From positions 1 through 6,419 of the forward strand of contig URQJ01000108.1 of the NCBI GenBank assembly GCA_900549945.1: 6,419 nucleotides of DNA, in the 5' to 3' direction. Made by a program: the position numbers and the translations under genes. The stretch's first letter is position 1; each line of letters starts with the position of its first letter. Source of the DNA: an uncultured Oscillospiraceae bacterium (GTDB lineage Bacteria > Bacillota > Clostridia > Oscillospirales > Acutalibacteraceae). Below are positions 1-5,231 of the stretch, in pieces. The notes beneath the pieces were generated by a model. It had not been told where the DNA came from. It did no database searches and worked only from the letters and a program-made list of their open reading frames with translations.

Positions 1-841
1 CGACCAGATTCACGAAGCACAGCCCTTCGAAATCTCTGTCTGTCAATTCCAGGGTTCGTTCCATATTCCGGGTATTCCCTTCATTGGGATAGGTCTCGGT
101 TATCCCTTTTCCTGCAAAGATATCATAGATCTTGCCTACGCCGATGACCGCATATCCTGCCTCCCTAAGCGCATCCAGAATCGTCTGTCCTGGCGGTTCC
201 AGGGAAAAATCATGGCGGTTCACCGTCCTTGCATAATCTGGATATTCTCCAACAAAGGGCCTTGCGATCACGCGTCCTACGCCGTGCTCGCCTTTCAGTA
301 TGGCTCTTGCCTTCCGGCAGTCCTCATATAATTCTTCCAGAGGGATCACATCTTCATGGGCCGCAACCTGGAATACGCTATCCGCGGAAGTATAGACGAT
401 CAGTTTTCCGGTACGGACATGCTCCCTTCCATAATCCCGTATTACATCTGTCCCGGAGTATGGAAGATTACACAGCGTTCCTCTTCCGGTGCTCATTTCA
501 AATTCCTCAATAATTTCCTCCGGAAATCCATGGGGATAGGTAGGCATTGCTTTTTCTGACACGACGCCCGCGATCTCCCAGTGGCCGACCGTCGTATCCT
601 TGCCGTTCGATTTCTCCGAGAGCCGCGCAAATGCGGCGGACGGCGTGTCCGTCCTTTTTCCGCACGCCACGCCGTCTATGTTGAAAAGCCCGAGCGCGCC
701 GAGGTTTGGCAGCGCAAAGCGCGGGCTTTTCGAACAGCTCAAAAGCGTGTTGCTGCCCGCGTCGCCGAAGCGCGCCGCGTCCGGCATCTCCCCGATGCCG
801 ACGCTGTCGAGTACAATTAAATATACGCGTTTTGCCCGCAT
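1..841 (-). CDS. deoB: Phosphopentomutase DeoB, N-terminal 280 residues (3' end cut by window edge)
   Basis: The enzyme interconverts ribose-1-phosphate (or deoxyribose-1-phosphate) and the 5-phosphate, linking nucleoside breakdown to the pentose phosphate pathway in the cytoplasm. It belongs to the alkaline phosphatase superfamily. The ATG at 841-839 follows an AAGGAG ribosome site (849-854) at 7 bases. Visible motifs are LDSVGIGEMPDA with a metal-ligand Asp at residue 12, and KDTTVGHWEIAG (81-92), where T83 aligns with the phosphorylated threonine of the family. Further on are CNLPYSGTDVI, VYTSADSVFQVAAHE, NRHDFSLEPP and VGKIYDIFAGKG. The frame is open to base 1, ending at GLCFVNLV just before the metal-binding C-terminal segment, so roughly 110 residues are missing compared with the usual ~390. 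It starts 21 bases after the kinase stop, so it is the last visible operon gene. Codon use changes abruptly near base 559: codons 1-94 are GC-rich, later ones favour GGA, AGA and AGG. The family call is very secure; whether this is one natural gene is not. Confidence 0.95.
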   Translation of the reverse strand, partial: MRAKRVYLIVLDSVGIGEMPDAARFGDAGSNTLLSCSKSPRFALPNLGALGLFNIDGVACGKRTDTPSAAFARLSEKSNGKDTTVGHWEIAGVVSEKAMPTYPHGFPEEIIEEFEMSTGRGTLCNLPYSGTDVIRDYGREHVRTGKLIVYTSADSVFQVAAHEDVIPLEELYEDCRKARAILKGEHGVGRVIARPFVGEYPDYARTVNRHDFSLEPPGQTILDALREAGYAVIGVGKIYDIFAGKGITETYPNEGNTRNMERTLELTDRDFEGLCFVNLV

Positions 842-862
842 GATGCTTCTCCTTATCCTGTT

Positions 863-1831
863 TTAAACGATGCCGGCCCGCACCGCCGCGTCCAAATCTT
901 CGCGCGTCGGCAGGCCCTCGTTGTCGCCTCGGTGCGTGATCTGGATCGAGCCGATCACCGTGCCGCGGCGCGCCGCCTCGCTGAGCGAAAGCCCCTCGGC
1001 CACCGCCGAGAGCACGCCGGCCGCAAAGCCGTCGCCCGCGCCGACCGTGTCGACAATCCTTTTGACCGGGAACGCCGGCACCGTGCCGCTCTCACCGCCC
1101 GTAGACCAGTACGCGCCGTCCGCACCGAGCTTCACGATCACGCTGTCTACGCCGCGGTCATGGTAGAACGCGGCGATTTCCGCAGCCGTCTCTTTCTTTG
1201 TGAGGATCTTTCCCTCATGGATGCCGGGCAGCACAAGGTCTGCCTCGGCGGCGAGCGCGTTCAGCGTGCGCACCATCTCCTTTTCGTCCCCCCAGAGCTG
1301 CGGGCGCAGATTCGGGTCGAACGATACGAACATATCGAGCGCCTTGGCGCGCGCCATCAGCCGCTTTACGGCCTCGAGCGCCGATTTCGACACCGCAGGG
1401 AAAATGCCGGTCACGTGCAGAAAGTCGCATCCGAACAGGTCTAGCTTGTCGATGTCGTGCGTCGAGATCTGCGAGGCCGCGCTGCCGCGGCGGAAATACG
1501 CGATCTTCGGGTCGCCGACCGCGGTGCTGCCCTTCATCATGAAGCCGGTCGGAGCCGTATCCGTCACCGTCACGAGGTCGGCCGCGACGCCGTTTGCCGC
1601 CATGCTCTTCAAAATGCGGCGGCCGATCGGGTCGTCGCCGAGGCGCGTGCAGTAGAGCGCCGTATGGCCGAGCCGCGAAAGGCCGACCGCCACGTTGTAC
1701 TCCGCGCCGGCGACCGCCGCCGTGAAGTGCTCGACGTCCTCCAGCTCGCCGGGCGCCTCTGCCATAAAGAGACCCATCGGCTCGCCGACAAGCACGAGCC
1801 GGCGTTTCCTCCGCCGCAAGCGCCGCTTCAT
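863..1831 (-). CDS. PfkB-family sugar kinase, 2-keto-3-deoxygluconate kinase-like; start uncertain
   Basis: This is an ATP-dependent cytoplasmic sugar kinase of the ribokinase/PfkB fold. Counting residue 1 from the TTG at 1837, the first strand and substrate loop are LVLVGEPMGLF (14-24). The N-terminal signature is AVAGAEYNVAVGLSRLGH (41-58), and YFRRGSAAS (114-122) is typical of KdgK-like members. The C-terminal signature DTVGAGDGFAAG starts at residue 263, with catalytic base D269. Length is about 310-324 residues, normal for the family. Substrate is inferred only; a fructokinase or other keto-sugar kinase is possible. It lies 50 to 105 bases after manA, depending on the start, and 21 bases before deoB, so co-transcription is likely. 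The start is odd. The frame offers TTG 1837, ATG 1831 (no ribosome site, giving MKRRLRRRKRRLVLV) and GTG 1795 (GGAGGAA at 1806-1812). The best-placed ribosome site (AAAGGA, 1858-1863) serves ATG 1850, which lies in another frame and suggests a +1 frameshift. Confidence 0.88.
   Translation of the reverse strand: MKRRLRRRKRRLVLVGEPMGLFMAEAPGELEDVEHFTAAVAGAEYNVAVGLSRLGHTALYCTRLGDDPIGRRILKSMAANGVAADLVTVTDTAPTGFMMKGSTAVGDPKIAYFRRGSAASQISTHDIDKLDLFGCDFLHVTGIFPAVSKSALEAVKRLMARAKALDMFVSFDPNLRPQLWGDEKEMVRTLNALAAEADLVLPGIHEGKILTKKETAAEIAAFYHDRGVDSVIVKLGADGAYWSTGGESGTVPAFPVKRIVDTVGAGDGFAAGVLSAVAEGLSLSEAARRGTVIGSIQITHRGDNEGLPTREDLDAAVRAGIV
1806..1812 (-). promoter_or_regulatory. Candidate ribosome binding site for the kinase GTG start
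   Basis: GGAGGAA on the minus strand lies 10 bases upstream of the in-frame GTG at 1795-1793. Starting there would give a protein beginning MLVGEPMGLF, which trims the first beta strand of the PfkB fold by two or three residues. It competes with the AAAGGA at 1858-1863, which is better placed but serves the out-of-frame ATG at 1850. Confidence 0.35.
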
Positions 1832-1865
1832 CCACAAAATCCATTTTCATCGCTTCGTCCTTTCC

Positions 1866-1891
1866 GCGCGGCGGCCCAAACCCCCGCGCGC
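1866..1891 (-). other. GC-rich hairpin between manA and the kinase gene
   Basis: On the minus strand GCGCG (from 1891-1887) can pair with CGCGC (1870-1866); inner GG/CC pairs extend the stem if a one-base bulge is allowed. The loop is rich in G and T. No T-run follows, so it does not look like an intrinsic terminator. It ends 2 bases before the AAAGGA ribosome site at 1863-1858, so it could affect mRNA stability or translation of the next gene. In sequence this GC-rich it may also be chance. Confidence 0.25.
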
Positions 1892-1900
1892 TCCACCGGA

Positions 1901-2860
1901 TTAAACCGTCGTTTTTACGATCGTGCATTTGCCGCTGACCGTCACCTTGCCCGCGCCGGCCGGGACGAACAGGCTGTCCGCCGCCTTGAAGCCGACTGCG
2001 TTTTCCGCACCCGTCACCGTGCCCGCACCCTCGGTCACGACGAGCGAGGCGAAGGAGCTGCCGTCCACGTCGATCTCCACCGCGCCGTCGATCTCGTACT
2101 TTTCGGTCGTGAAGTATTCGCAGGAGGCGAGCGCCGTTTTTACGCCGCCCGGGATCTTTTCGGGCGCGCTCTGCTTGTCGGCCGTGTCGCTCGGCGTCAG
2201 TGTCGAAACGTCGATCGCCTTGTCGATGTGCAGCTCGCGCAGCTTGCCGTCCGCGCCGCGGCGGCCGTAATCGTACACGCGGTACGTCGTGTTCGAATTC
2301 TGCTGGATCTCGCAGATCAGGATGCCCGCGCCGATCGCGTGGATCGTGCCGGACTGGATAAAGAACACGTCGCCCTTTTTCACGTCGGCCTTATAGAGCA
2401 CGTCGGTCAGCGTGTTCTCCTCGATGCGCTTTCTGAACTCGTCCTTCGTGATCGCGCGGTTTACGCCGAAGTAGAGCGAGGCGCCGGGGTCGCAGTCCAC
2501 GACGTACCACATCTCGGTCTTGCCGTATTCGCCCTCCACGCGCAGCGCATATTCGTCGCTCGGGTGCACCTGCACGGAAAGCGGGTCCTTCGCGTCGATG
2601 AACTTGATGAGCACCGGGAATTCCTTGAAGCGCGCGCAGTTCGTGCCAAGTACGCCGCGGCCGGCCTTTTCGACGTAATCGCCGAAGGTGAGGCCATCGA
2701 ACTCGCCGCCCGAAAGGACACTCTGGCCCGCCGGGTGGGTTGAAAGCTCCCAGCTTTCAGCAACCTTCTCGTAATCGCAGTTTTTGCCGTACACATCGCG
2801 CAGCTTCGTACCGCCCCAGAGGTAATCCTTGAATGCCGGTGTCAGTTTTTCGATTTTCAT
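1901..2860 (-). CDS. manA: Mannose-6-phosphate isomerase, class I, short Firmicutes type (ManA)
   Basis: A zinc-dependent cupin-fold enzyme of the cytoplasm that interconverts mannose-6-phosphate and fructose-6-phosphate, for mannose use or for supplying mannose-6-P for glycans. The 319-residue length fits the short Bacillus/Clostridium-type enzyme. N-terminal LTPAFKDYLWGGTKL is typical. The metal site is recognisable: QVHPSDEYA (Q97, H99), GKTEMWYV (E116) and SGTIHAIGAG (H174). The substrate-binding NTTYRVYDYGR segment carries the conserved R194. The ATG at 2860-2858 has AAAGGAG (2869-2875) 8 bases upstream, so the start is secure. It is the first gene of an apparent manA - kinase - deoB operon. 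The 137 bases upstream are AT-rich near 2890-2920 but show no convincing -35/-10 pair, so the promoter is not assigned. No TTGTAC operator like those before the regulator gene is seen here. Confidence 0.96.
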   Translation of the reverse strand: MKIEKLTPAFKDYLWGGTKLRDVYGKNCDYEKVAESWELSTHPAGQSVLSGGEFDGLTFGDYVEKAGRGVLGTNCARFKEFPVLIKFIDAKDPLSVQVHPSDEYALRVEGEYGKTEMWYVVDCDPGASLYFGVNRAITKDEFRKRIEENTLTDVLYKADVKKGDVFFIQSGTIHAIGAGILICEIQQNSNTTYRVYDYGRRGADGKLRELHIDKAIDVSTLTPSDTADKQSAPEKIPGGVKTALASCEYFTTEKYEIDGAVEIDVDGSSFASLVVTEGAGTVTGAENAVGFKAADSLFVPAGAGKVTVSGKCTIVKTTV

Positions 2861-2974
2861 GTTGCTTGCTCCTTTGCAATGTAGTCTTTATCGAGATCTA
2901 TTTAAAAAACACTTTATTCTGCTTGGATTTCCGCCGCCGTATATTTCCTATGCAGTCATTCGCCGCCCTTTTGG

Positions 2975-2985
2975 AAATCCCCGCT
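2975..2985 (+). repeat. Short direct repeat flanking the methyltransferase cassette, left copy
   Basis: AAATCCCCGCT here resembles AAATGCCCCGCT at 3929-3940, differing by one inserted G. The two copies bracket about 940 bases containing the methyltransferase and its promoter. This is suggestive of an insertion footprint, but short enough to be chance. It overlaps the arm of the hairpin at 2979-2997. Confidence 0.3.
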
Positions 2986-2997
2986 TGAGGCTCGGGG
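2979..2997 (-). terminator. Weak hairpin directly after the methyltransferase stop
   Basis: CCCCG and CGGGG form a 5-bp stem around a 9-base loop, starting at the base after the TAA stop of the methyltransferase. The following minus-strand sequence (GATTTCC) has only a short T-run, so termination would be inefficient. It may be a partial terminator insulating manA from the methyltransferase promoter, or a 3'-end stabilising stem. Confidence 0.35.
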
Positions 2998-3774
2998 TTA
3001 TTTCTTTCTCGCCCAAAGGATCAGTCTGTTCGTCCTCTCGCTTACGGGATTCCACTCGTAATCGCCGTATACCGCTTCGAGAGCGAAACCGGCGGCCTCC
3101 AGCCAGCCGCGGATCTGCCCGAATGTCGCAAAGTGGCGGACACATGGCAGCTCCTGCCTGATTTTTGTGCCGTCGGCAAGGGTCAACTCAAAGCATCGCC
3201 TGAAGCGGACGAGCTGTGTTTTACTGTCGAACGTGCTCGAGTGCAGGGCCATTTTCCCCGTATTGCCTCTGCTGTCCGTCCCCTGCCAGATCACCGTCTC
3301 TCCGGGTGTGTCAAACCAATTCTCGGGATGAAGGGTGTAGCCGTAATCGATGTAAAGATGCCCGCCGGGAACAAGCGCATCAGCCGCTTTGCGTATGACG
3401 CATGCCTGCGCCCGGCCGTAATCCATGTCGGTGACAATGTTAAACAGAAAATTGGCTGCCAGCAGGACGACCTCGTAGCCTGTACCCCAATCGTCCCTGA
3501 TAACATCGGAGCGCCGCCAGCGGATATTCTGCAGGCCGGCCGCCTTCGGCGAAATCTTATCCAGCATATCCGCGTCTATATCCAGACCCGCGGCATCATG
3601 CCCCGCCTTTGCCAGCGGCACAAGGATGCGCCCGCTTCCGCACGCGACTTCCAGAATCCTTTTCGGTGCATCGCCAACGATCGACAGCGCAAAGTCCACA
3701 TCGGCCGTATCTGTTTCGTTCGCATCATACATGTCAGCGGCCCATTTCGCAATGATTTTTTCTTCGTTAAACAA
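2998..3774 (-). CDS. Class I SAM-dependent methyltransferase, substrate unknown
   Basis: A probable small-molecule methyltransferase with a Rossmann fold. From the TTG start (258 residues), SAM-binding motif I is ILEVACGSGR (40-49), followed by the acidic ribose-contacting segment GLDIDADML (63-71) and the adenine-region segment RRSDVIRDDW. The C-terminal half (HPENWFDTPGETVIWQG onward) matches no substrate class I can name. I prefer the TTG at 3774-3772 because a perfect AGGAGG (3782-3787) sits 7 bases upstream and the protein then begins LFNEEKIIAKWAADMYD, like related methyltransferases. An in-frame ATG at 3813 would add 13 residues, but its GGAGGG is only 3 bases away. The gene has its own promoter and leader. 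Its codon use (more CTG, GAT, AAT) and lower GC differ from the flanking regulator and manA, hinting at separate acquisition. No link to sugar metabolism is apparent; a resistance or metabolite-modification role is possible but unsupported. Confidence 0.88.
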   Translation of the reverse strand: MFNEEKIIAKWAADMYDANETDTADVDFALSIVGDAPKRILEVACGSGRILVPLAKAGHDAAGLDIDADMLDKISPKAAGLQNIRWRRSDVIRDDWGTGYEVVLLAANFLFNIVTDMDYGRAQACVIRKAADALVPGGHLYIDYGYTLHPENWFDTPGETVIWQGTDSRGNTGKMALHSSTFDSKTQLVRFRRCFELTLADGTKIRQELPCVRHFATFGQIRGWLEAAGFALEAVYGDYEWNPVSERTNRLILWARKK

Positions 3775-3781
3775 AATTCTT

Positions 3782-3787
3782 CCTCCT
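3782..3787 (-). promoter_or_regulatory. Ribosome binding site selecting the TTG start of the methyltransferase
   Basis: A perfect AGGAGG on the minus strand, 7 bases from the TTG at 3774. It outcompetes the poorly spaced GGAGGG (3817-3822) in front of the upstream in-frame ATG at 3813, and so decides the likely start. Confidence 0.75.
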
Positions 3788-3802
3788 GATGGATTGGAGG
3801 GC

Positions 3803-3859
3803 TCAGATTCCATTCACCCTCCGGTTTCGTGTGAATGCTTTCCATACTGTGCTTTTCAT
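3803..3859 (-). CDS. Possible 18-residue leader peptide upstream of the methyltransferase
   Basis: A mini reading frame, MKSTVWKAFTRNRRVNGI, begins at ATG 3859-3857 with AAGGA ending 9 bases upstream. A second in-frame ATG at 3868 would add three residues but abuts its ribosome site. The frame lies wholly in the transcribed leader between the promoter at 3902-3930 and the methyltransferase start, and ends with TGA 29 bases upstream of the TTG. It is basic, with no recognisable domain. It could be a regulatory leader peptide, or chance: short frames of this kind are common, and I see no clear attenuator stem pair. Confidence 0.25.
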   Translation of the reverse strand: MKSTVWKAFTRNRRVNGI

Positions 3860-3901
3860 GTTTTTCATTCCTTTCGGTAAAATCTATTACAGCGCCAAAG
3901 C

Positions 3902-3930
3902 ATTATAATCCTGAAACACTTTGCGGCCAA
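3902..3930 (-). promoter_or_regulatory. Sigma-A-type promoter for the methyltransferase
   Basis: Minus-strand -35 TTGGCC (3930-3925), a 17-base spacer and a perfect TATAAT -10 (3907-3902). Transcription would start near 3895, giving a leader of about 120 bases before the TTG start. The -35 box lies only 9 bases after the regulator's TGA stop, so the methyltransferase is independently expressed rather than simply co-transcribed with the regulator. Confidence 0.7.
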
Positions 3931-3940
3931 ATGCCCCGCT
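3929..3940 (+). repeat. Short direct repeat flanking the methyltransferase cassette, right copy
   Basis: AAATGCCCCGCT, matching AAATCCCCGCT at 2975-2985 apart from one inserted G. It touches the last base of the regulator's TGA stop codon (3942-3940) and overlaps the end of the methyltransferase -35 box. Confidence 0.3.
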
Positions 3941-5028
3941 CACCGCGCGGTCGATTGCTTTTCAAAGAGCGGCATATCGAGTACGAGCGGGTATTCCGGC
4001 TCGGTGCCGCGCAGCATGTTGATGAGCTTGTTCGCCGCGATGCGCCCCATCTCGTCCTTCGGGTGCGCGAACGAGGTAATCTTCACCGGCGAATACTCGG
4101 AAATGCTCGAGTTGTCAAAGCCGACGACGAGCACATCCTCGGGCACGCGCACGCCGCGGCTCGTCAAGAGGTCGATCACGCCGTAGGCGATCTGGTCGTT
4201 GTAGCAGACGATGCCGTCGCAGCCGCGCAGCCGCTCGAACATGTAATCGCGGTTGTCCGGGCGGAAGAGCCGGCTGCGCTCCGCCGTGGTGTACCACACG
4301 ACGCAGTCGTCGCCGATCGAGCAGCCGTTGCGGATCAGCCCCTCCGAAAAGCCCGCGTAGCGCCCGTGGCCCTGCGTGTCGTCCGATTTAAACACGCCGC
4401 CGAGCCTGCGGCAGCCTTTCGTGAGCAGCAGCTCCACGGCCTGCCGCCCGGCCTTTTTGTCGTCGGTCACGACGTAGACGGCATTCGGGAGGTCGCGGTA
4501 ATAGCTGTTGAAAAAGACGACCGGCACGCCCATCTTTTCAAGCTTGCGGTAAAGCTCCACATTCGGGTTCGGAAACGCCGTTTTCGTGCCCTCCACGATC
4601 ACGCCGTCGATCTTTCGGCTGATCAGCGACTGTAAAATACGGCCCTCGTCCTCGACGTGGTTGTTCGTCACGCCGAGCGTCAGGCTGTAGCCCGCGCCGG
4701 TCAGCGTCTCCTCAATGCCGCGGATGATCGTCGGGAAGATATAGTCTGAGATATACGTCGTAACGATGGCCACATTGCTGCCGCGCGGCGGCCTGCGGCT
4801 TTCGCTGCTGATGTATGTGCCGCTGCCGCGGCGGCGCTCGATCAGCCCCTCGCGCTCCAAAACGGAGAGCGCCTGCCGCACGGTCTGGCGGCTGTAGCCG
4901 AATTCCTCCGAAAGCCGGTTCTCCGATTCCATCCGCTCGCCCGGCGCGTATGCGCCGCCCCTGATTTTTTCCTTGATGGTCTCCACCAGAAAACGGTACT
5001 TCGCCGTTTTTCTTTCCGTGTCCGCCAT
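3940..5028 (-). CDS. AraR-like GntR/LacI hybrid transcriptional repressor
   Basis: A cytoplasmic DNA-binding repressor responsive to a sugar. Residues 10-75 form a GntR winged helix-turn-helix, with recognition region SRQTVRQALSVLEREGLI and wing RRRGSGTYIS. Residues from about 84 on form a LacI-type periplasmic-binding-protein-like effector domain (NVAIVTTYISDYIFPTIIRGIEE, DGVIVEGT, VPVVFFNSYY, GCDGIVCYNDQIAYGVIDLL, VVGFDNS). This domain order and the 362-residue length are those of Bacillus subtilis AraR, the arabinose repressor. The ligand here is not determined: arabinose is a family-based guess, and a galactoside or other sugar is possible given the upstream beta-galactosidase. The ATG at 5028-5026 has AAAGGGAG (5036-5043) 7 bases upstream. 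The gene has its own promoter at 5130-5158, with TTGTAC-type elements overlapping it, so it probably represses itself. No such elements are seen before manA or the methyltransferase, so its other targets probably lie outside the window. Confidence 0.92.
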   Translation of the reverse strand: MADTERKTAKYRFLVETIKEKIRGGAYAPGERMESENRLSEEFGYSRQTVRQALSVLEREGLIERRRGSGTYISSESRRPPRGSNVAIVTTYISDYIFPTIIRGIEETLTGAGYSLTLGVTNNHVEDEGRILQSLISRKIDGVIVEGTKTAFPNPNVELYRKLEKMGVPVVFFNSYYRDLPNAVYVVTDDKKAGRQAVELLLTKGCRRLGGVFKSDDTQGHGRYAGFSEGLIRNGCSIGDDCVVWYTTAERSRLFRPDNRDYMFERLRGCDGIVCYNDQIAYGVIDLLTSRGVRVPEDVLVVGFDNSSISEYSPVKITSFAHPKDEMGRIAANKLINMLRGTEPEYPLVLDMPLFEKQSTAR

Positions 5029-5113
5029 GCCTCTACTCCCTTTCCCCGCGCCCCGCGCCTGCGGCGGCGCGCGGTCGTGCCGAAGCGTGCGGTTCTCCGC
5101 CCCGGCTGCCGAT

Positions 5114-5125
5114 TTGTCTATACAA
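5114..5125. promoter_or_regulatory. Operator-like palindrome at the regulator transcription start
   Basis: TTGTCTATACAA, an imperfect palindrome with TTGT and ACAA half-sites, resembling the TTGTACGTACAA-type sites of AraR-family repressors. It covers the expected transcription start (near 5123) of the promoter at 5130-5158, so a bound repressor would block initiation. Confidence 0.55.
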
Positions 5126-5129
5126 CTCT

Positions 5130-5158
5130 ATTATAAAAAACCGTACAACCTTTTGCAA
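5130..5158 (-). promoter_or_regulatory. Sigma-A-type promoter of the regulator gene
   Basis: Minus-strand -35 TTGCAA (5158-5153), a 17-base spacer and a perfect TATAAT -10 (5135-5130). Transcription would begin near 5123, leaving a GC-rich leader of about 95 bases that can fold before the ATG at 5028. The spacer contains one of the TTGTACGGT elements. Confidence 0.75.
5140..5148 (-). promoter_or_regulatory. TTGTACGGT operator element inside the promoter spacer
   Basis: TTGTACGGT read on the minus strand (ACCGTACAA on the plus strand), lying between the -35 and -10 boxes. It is an exact 9-base inverted copy of the element at 5185-5193. TTGTACG matches one half of the AraR-family palindrome; the other half is degenerate. 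Confidence 0.5.
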
Positions 5159-5184
5159 GCGAAAAAACGCATTTTCACAAAAAA

Positions 5185-5193
5185 TTGTACGGT
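5185..5193 (+). promoter_or_regulatory. TTGTACGGT operator element upstream of the regulator promoter
   Basis: TTGTACGGT on the plus strand, an exact inverted repeat of the element at 5140-5148 with 45 bases between matching positions, about four helical turns. Its place upstream of the -35 box fits a distal site for cooperative or looping repression of the regulator gene. Confidence 0.45.
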
Positions 5194-5231
5194 CCGGTTC
5201 TCTTTCTATTTTGATTATAAATTCAGGAATT

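Noticed and set aside
810..818. A TTGTAC element inside the start of deoB
   Set aside because: It falls in codons for conserved residues (LIVLD) and lacks the GGT extension or a partner half-site, so it is most likely chance.
229..866. Several plus-strand frames opposite deoB
   Set aside because: They are antisense to a continuous DeoB protein with all expected motifs, and none resembles a known protein.
1215..1928. A 237-codon minus-strand frame starting upstream of the kinase
   Set aside because: Beyond its first ~16 codons the translation is Arg/Gly-rich nonsense overlapping the kinase in another frame. Only its start region is of interest, as possible evidence of a frameshift.
1457..2743. 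A 428-codon plus-strand open frame across the kinase and manA genes
   Set aside because: Its product is Arg/Ala/His-rich low-complexity sequence with no family motif, and it lies opposite two clearly recognised genes. It is a GC-driven shadow.
2876..2975. A promoter directly upstream of manA
   Set aside because: The stretch is AT-rich with TAAAGT-, TAAAGA- and ATATAC-like hexamers, but none has a reasonable -35 at 16-18 bases. A promoter may exist but cannot be assigned.
3835..4635. A 266-codon plus-strand frame opposite the regulator
   Set aside because: It is antisense to the AraR-like repressor, whose domains are unmistakable, and has no ribosome site or recognisable motif.
5161..5184. 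A cre-like (CcpA) site around GAAAATGCGTTTTTTC upstream of the regulator
   Set aside because: Compared with the TGNAANCGNWNNCA consensus it misses the central C and at least two other fixed positions. It is better explained as A/T-rich promoter-upstream sequence.
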